Below are positions 49,175 to 51,283 of a stretch of DNA of 51,283 nt, piece by piece. Numbering within the stretch: the first letter of the stretch is position 1; each line of letters opens with the position of its first letter. Below the pieces are notes generated by a model that was given only the letters and a program-made list of their open reading frames with translations, had not been told where the DNA came from and made no database searches. Position numbers and translations under genes: made by a program. Source of the stretch: Dehalococcoidia bacterium (GTDB lineage: Bacteria > Chloroflexota > Dehalococcoidia > UBA3495); assembly GCA_030753265.1 (NCBI GenBank), contig JASMCQ010000060.1, positions 1 through 51,283 of the forward strand. The letters are read 5' to 3'.

Positions 49175-51229
49175 ATGGACACCTATTCGGTAGCTGTTGA
49201 CGTTGGCGGTACCTTCACGGACGTCGTTCTTTGCAACCTGGACACCAACCAGCAAAGTGTCTTCAAGACTCCCTCGACGCCCGACGATCCAAGCGCCGGA
49301 TTCTTGACCGGCCTTCAGAAGATTCTGGAGTCCAGCGGGGTCGAGGCCGCTCAGGTTAAACACATCTATCACGGGACCACGATAGCCACCAACGCGATTC
49401 TGGAAAGCAAAGGGTCTCGGGTCGGTGTCTTGGTGCCGGAGGGTTTTCGATACGTTCTGGAAATCGGCCGCCATGGCACGCCGCGCCTGGTCAATCCCAA
49501 CTCGTGGATCAAACCGGAACGTCCCGTGCGTCCCCGGGATATCGAGGAGGTGCCGGAACGGGTGAGTTCAGATGGGGAGGTCCTGATTCCGCTGGACGAA
49601 GCGGCGGTGAGGATGGCGGCCCGGAAATTTCGCGATGAGGGCATTTCGTCCATTGCCGTGTCGTTCCTGCATTCTTACGCCAATAGTGATCATGAGTGCC
49701 GCGCTCGGGAGTTAATCCTTGACGAGTTCCCCAACGCTCAAGTTTCCCTCTCCTCGGAAGTACTGGCGGTGTTCAGAGAGTATGAGCGGACCATAACCAC
49801 CGTGTTGAACGCCTACGTTATGCCCCTGGTAAGCACCTACATAGGCAATCTAGAACAGGCGTTGGGCGGGATGAAGGTCGAGTCCACCCTGTCGATTATG
49901 AAGTCCAATGGCGGCATCGTCGGATCCGGCGTGGCGGTCCGCCAACCGGCTCACACCGCGCTGTCGGGGCCTGCCGCCGGCGTCATGGCGACATTGCGTA
50001 TCGCCGAGAGCACCGGCGACCAAAATTGCATCTCCCTCGACATGGGGGGCACCAGCACCGATGTATCTTTGGTGAGAGAACGGCACCCGGTCACCAATTT
50101 GGCAGGGATCCTGGGCGACTGGCCCATCCAGTTGCCAATGCTGGACATAGTGACCATTGGATGCGGGGGCGGAAGCATCGCTGCGGTCTCCCCGTACGGC
50201 GGCCTGTCCGTCGGACCCGCCAGCGCCGGGTCGGTTCCCGGTCCAGTCTGCTATGGCAAGGGCGGAACGGCCCCCACCGTGACCGACGCCAATTTAGTGC
50301 TGGGCCGGATCAATACCGAAATTGCCGGCGGAATACTGTCCCTCGACGGCCGGGCCGCAACGGAAGCGATAGGACAACACATCGCTTCTCCGTTGGGGTT
50401 GGACCAAAACGCGGCTGCCAACGGGATTCTCAAGATCGCCAACAACACCATGGTTGGAGCTATTCGGAATATCAGCGTCGAAAGGGGCCACAACCCCAAA
50501 GACTTCACGCTGGTGGCTTATGGCGGCGCCGGCCCCATGCACGCCATCGACGTGGCTACATTATTGGGGATAAACCGCGTCGTTGTGCCCTTCAACCCCG
50601 GAATCGCTTCCGCTTTCGGCCTCCTGGCCGCCGAATTTAAGAACGACTACGCCAGGACCTTCTTGCAGCAGGCACCCGAATACGACCTGGATGGCATCGA
50701 AAGAGTCTACTCGGAACTCGAGACTGAGGGACGGGCTTGGCTTAACGAGGAAGGTGTGCCTCAACAGGTACACATTCTCTCTCGTTCGGCCGATCTCAGA
50801 TACGCCCATCAGGGCTCGGAAGTGACGGTCCCACTGGGCGACAGGCAAGCAACAGGCGAGACCTTGGACGCTTTGATTCAAGCATTCCATTCCCAACACC
50901 AGCGGCTTTACGGGTTCGCCCTGGACCAGCCCGTCGAGATTGTGACACTGAGGGTCACAGTATCCGGCGACGTGGGCTCCGTTGATATTCCCCGGCAGCC
51001 CGGCGGCTCGGACTCTCCCAGTAAGGCGATTCTGGACCGCCGCCAGGTATATTTCGACCAGTCCAATGGTTCCGTCCCCTGCCACATCTATAGTCGCGAC
51101 CAGCTAGCTCCAGGCGCGTCAGTTTCGGGCCCGGCAATTCTGGAAGGGATGGATTCCACGGTGGTCATTAATCCGGGGTGGGCAACCCTGGTGGACGACT
51201 ACGGGAACTGTATCGTTCGCCCCAATTAA
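49175..51229 (+). CDS. Hydantoinase/oxoprolinase family protein, A subunit
   Basis: A 684-residue ATP-dependent amidohydrolase subunit (HyuA type) with an actin/ASKHA-like fold. The N-terminal VAVDVGGTFTDVVL binds phosphate, and HIYHGTTIATNAILESKGSR is the second family marker. The hydantoinase_A core has MKSNGGIVG, ALSGPAAGVMATL, LDMGGTSTDVSL and IGCGGGSIA. GNNP-like RGHNPKDFTLVAYGGAGPMHA follows, and a C-terminal domain contains RYAHQGSEVTVPL. These enzymes open hydantoin, 5-oxoproline or N-methylhydantoin, or carboxylate ketones (acetone carboxylase relatives). ATG 49175 has AAGGGTGA upstream. Confidence 0.92.
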   Translation: MDTYSVAVDVGGTFTDVVLCNLDTNQQSVFKTPSTPDDPSAGFLTGLQKILESSGVEAAQVKHIYHGTTIATNAILESKGSRVGVLVPEGFRYVLEIGRHGTPRLVNPNSWIKPERPVRPRDIEEVPERVSSDGEVLIPLDEAAVRMAARKFRDEGISSIAVSFLHSYANSDHECRARELILDEFPNAQVSLSSEVLAVFREYERTITTVLNAYVMPLVSTYIGNLEQALGGMKVESTLSIMKSNGGIVGSGVAVRQPAHTALSGPAAGVMATLRIAESTGDQNCISLDMGGTSTDVSLVRERHPVTNLAGILGDWPIQLPMLDIVTIGCGGGSIAAVSPYGGLSVGPASAGSVPGPVCYGKGGTAPTVTDANLVLGRINTEIAGGILSLDGRAATEAIGQHIASPLGLDQNAAANGILKIANNTMVGAIRNISVERGHNPKDFTLVAYGGAGPMHAIDVATLLGINRVVVPFNPGIASAFGLLAAEFKNDYARTFLQQAPEYDLDGIERVYSELETEGRAWLNEEGVPQQVHILSRSADLRYAHQGSEVTVPLGDRQATGETLDALIQAFHSQHQRLYGFALDQPVEIVTLRVTVSGDVGSVDIPRQPGGSDSPSKAILDRRQVYFDQSNGSVPCHIYSRDQLAPGASVSGPAILEGMDSTVVINPGWATLVDDYGNCIVRPN

Positions 51230-51270
51230 CCCAGCGCGGTTGACTCCCGACTTCAAGAGGTGTACCGAGA

Positions 51271-51283
51271 ATGACAAGGGTTC
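51271..51283 (+). CDS. Start of a gene cut by the window edge (probably HyuB)
   Basis: ATG 51271 opens MTRV with CAAGAGG eight bases or so upstream, 41 bases after the hydantoinase A stop. Hydantoinase A genes are normally followed by the B subunit, so that is the expected product. Only four codons are visible. Confidence 0.35.

Overview
The window is a high-GC bacterial chromosome segment. The best guess is an uncultured Chloroflexota lineage, near the Dehalococcoidia/SAR202 group. This is inferred from the mix of CaiB/BaiF CoA-transferases, MaoC-like hydratases, a hydantoinase, an N-acyl-D-amino-acid deacylase, OFA-like MFS carriers and a molybdopterin oxidoreductase, together with an rplI-dnaB-dnaD-dnaC-like replication operon. 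No rRNA or marker-gene search could be run. There is no CRISPR array and no intact phage or insertion sequence.

Layout. 1-240: three tRNA genes on + (a 5'-truncated tRNA-Ala, then tRNA-Arg and tRNA-Trp), closed by a long perfect hairpin facing typA/bipA (minus). 2.7-12.6 kb: a catabolic block with a D-aminoacylase, an SRPBCC protein, an MFS carrier, a FAD-dependent DAO-family oxidase, a maleate isomerase/Asp-Glu racemase-type enzyme, and a molybdopterin oxidoreductase with a small Fe-S partner. 13-25.7 kb: a ribbon-helix-helix protein, a second MFS carrier, a phosphoglucose/phosphomannose isomerase, an XRE regulator, a tRNA with anticodon CAT, two CaiB/BaiF CoA-transferases, a PfkB sugar kinase, a DUF192 lipoprotein, two hot-dog hydratase-like proteins and a DUF4242 protein. 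25.8-29.2 kb: an S26 peptidase, a Gfo/Idh-type oxidoreductase and an HtrA-type protease.

29.7-40.8 kb is an envelope-stress and efflux region, all on minus. It has two OmpR/EnvZ-type two-component systems, a small secreted Spy/CpxP-like His-rich protein, a MacA-like adaptor with an exceptionally long coiled coil, a MacB-like ATPase and permease with ATGA-coupled ends, and a secreted DUF5666-like protein with tandem repeats. The regulator, kinase, adaptor, ATPase and permease lie in one co-directional series, so the first two-component system probably controls the pump. The second kinase is frameshifted in a nine-base homopolymer.

41.2-45.1 kb is the primosome operon: rplI, dnaB, a DnaD-domain gene, and a helicase-loader-like protein with two AAA+ cassettes in one chain. 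The DnaD-domain and loader genes share about 104 bases in different frames. 45.4-51.3 kb holds a TenA-family enzyme, a gene-poor scarred stretch (msrB between two diverged direct repeats, a recombinase-like remnant, an internally deleted IS3-type element, a lipoprotein gene with a stop in its signal peptide), then a hydantoinase/oxoprolinase A subunit. The first codons of what is probably its B subunit run off the end.

No single wholly new system stands out. The most distinctive items are the double-AAA+ loader in its overlapping operon, the giant-coiled-coil adaptor with its regulators, and the molybdenum enzyme whose two subunits have each lost one cluster cysteine.
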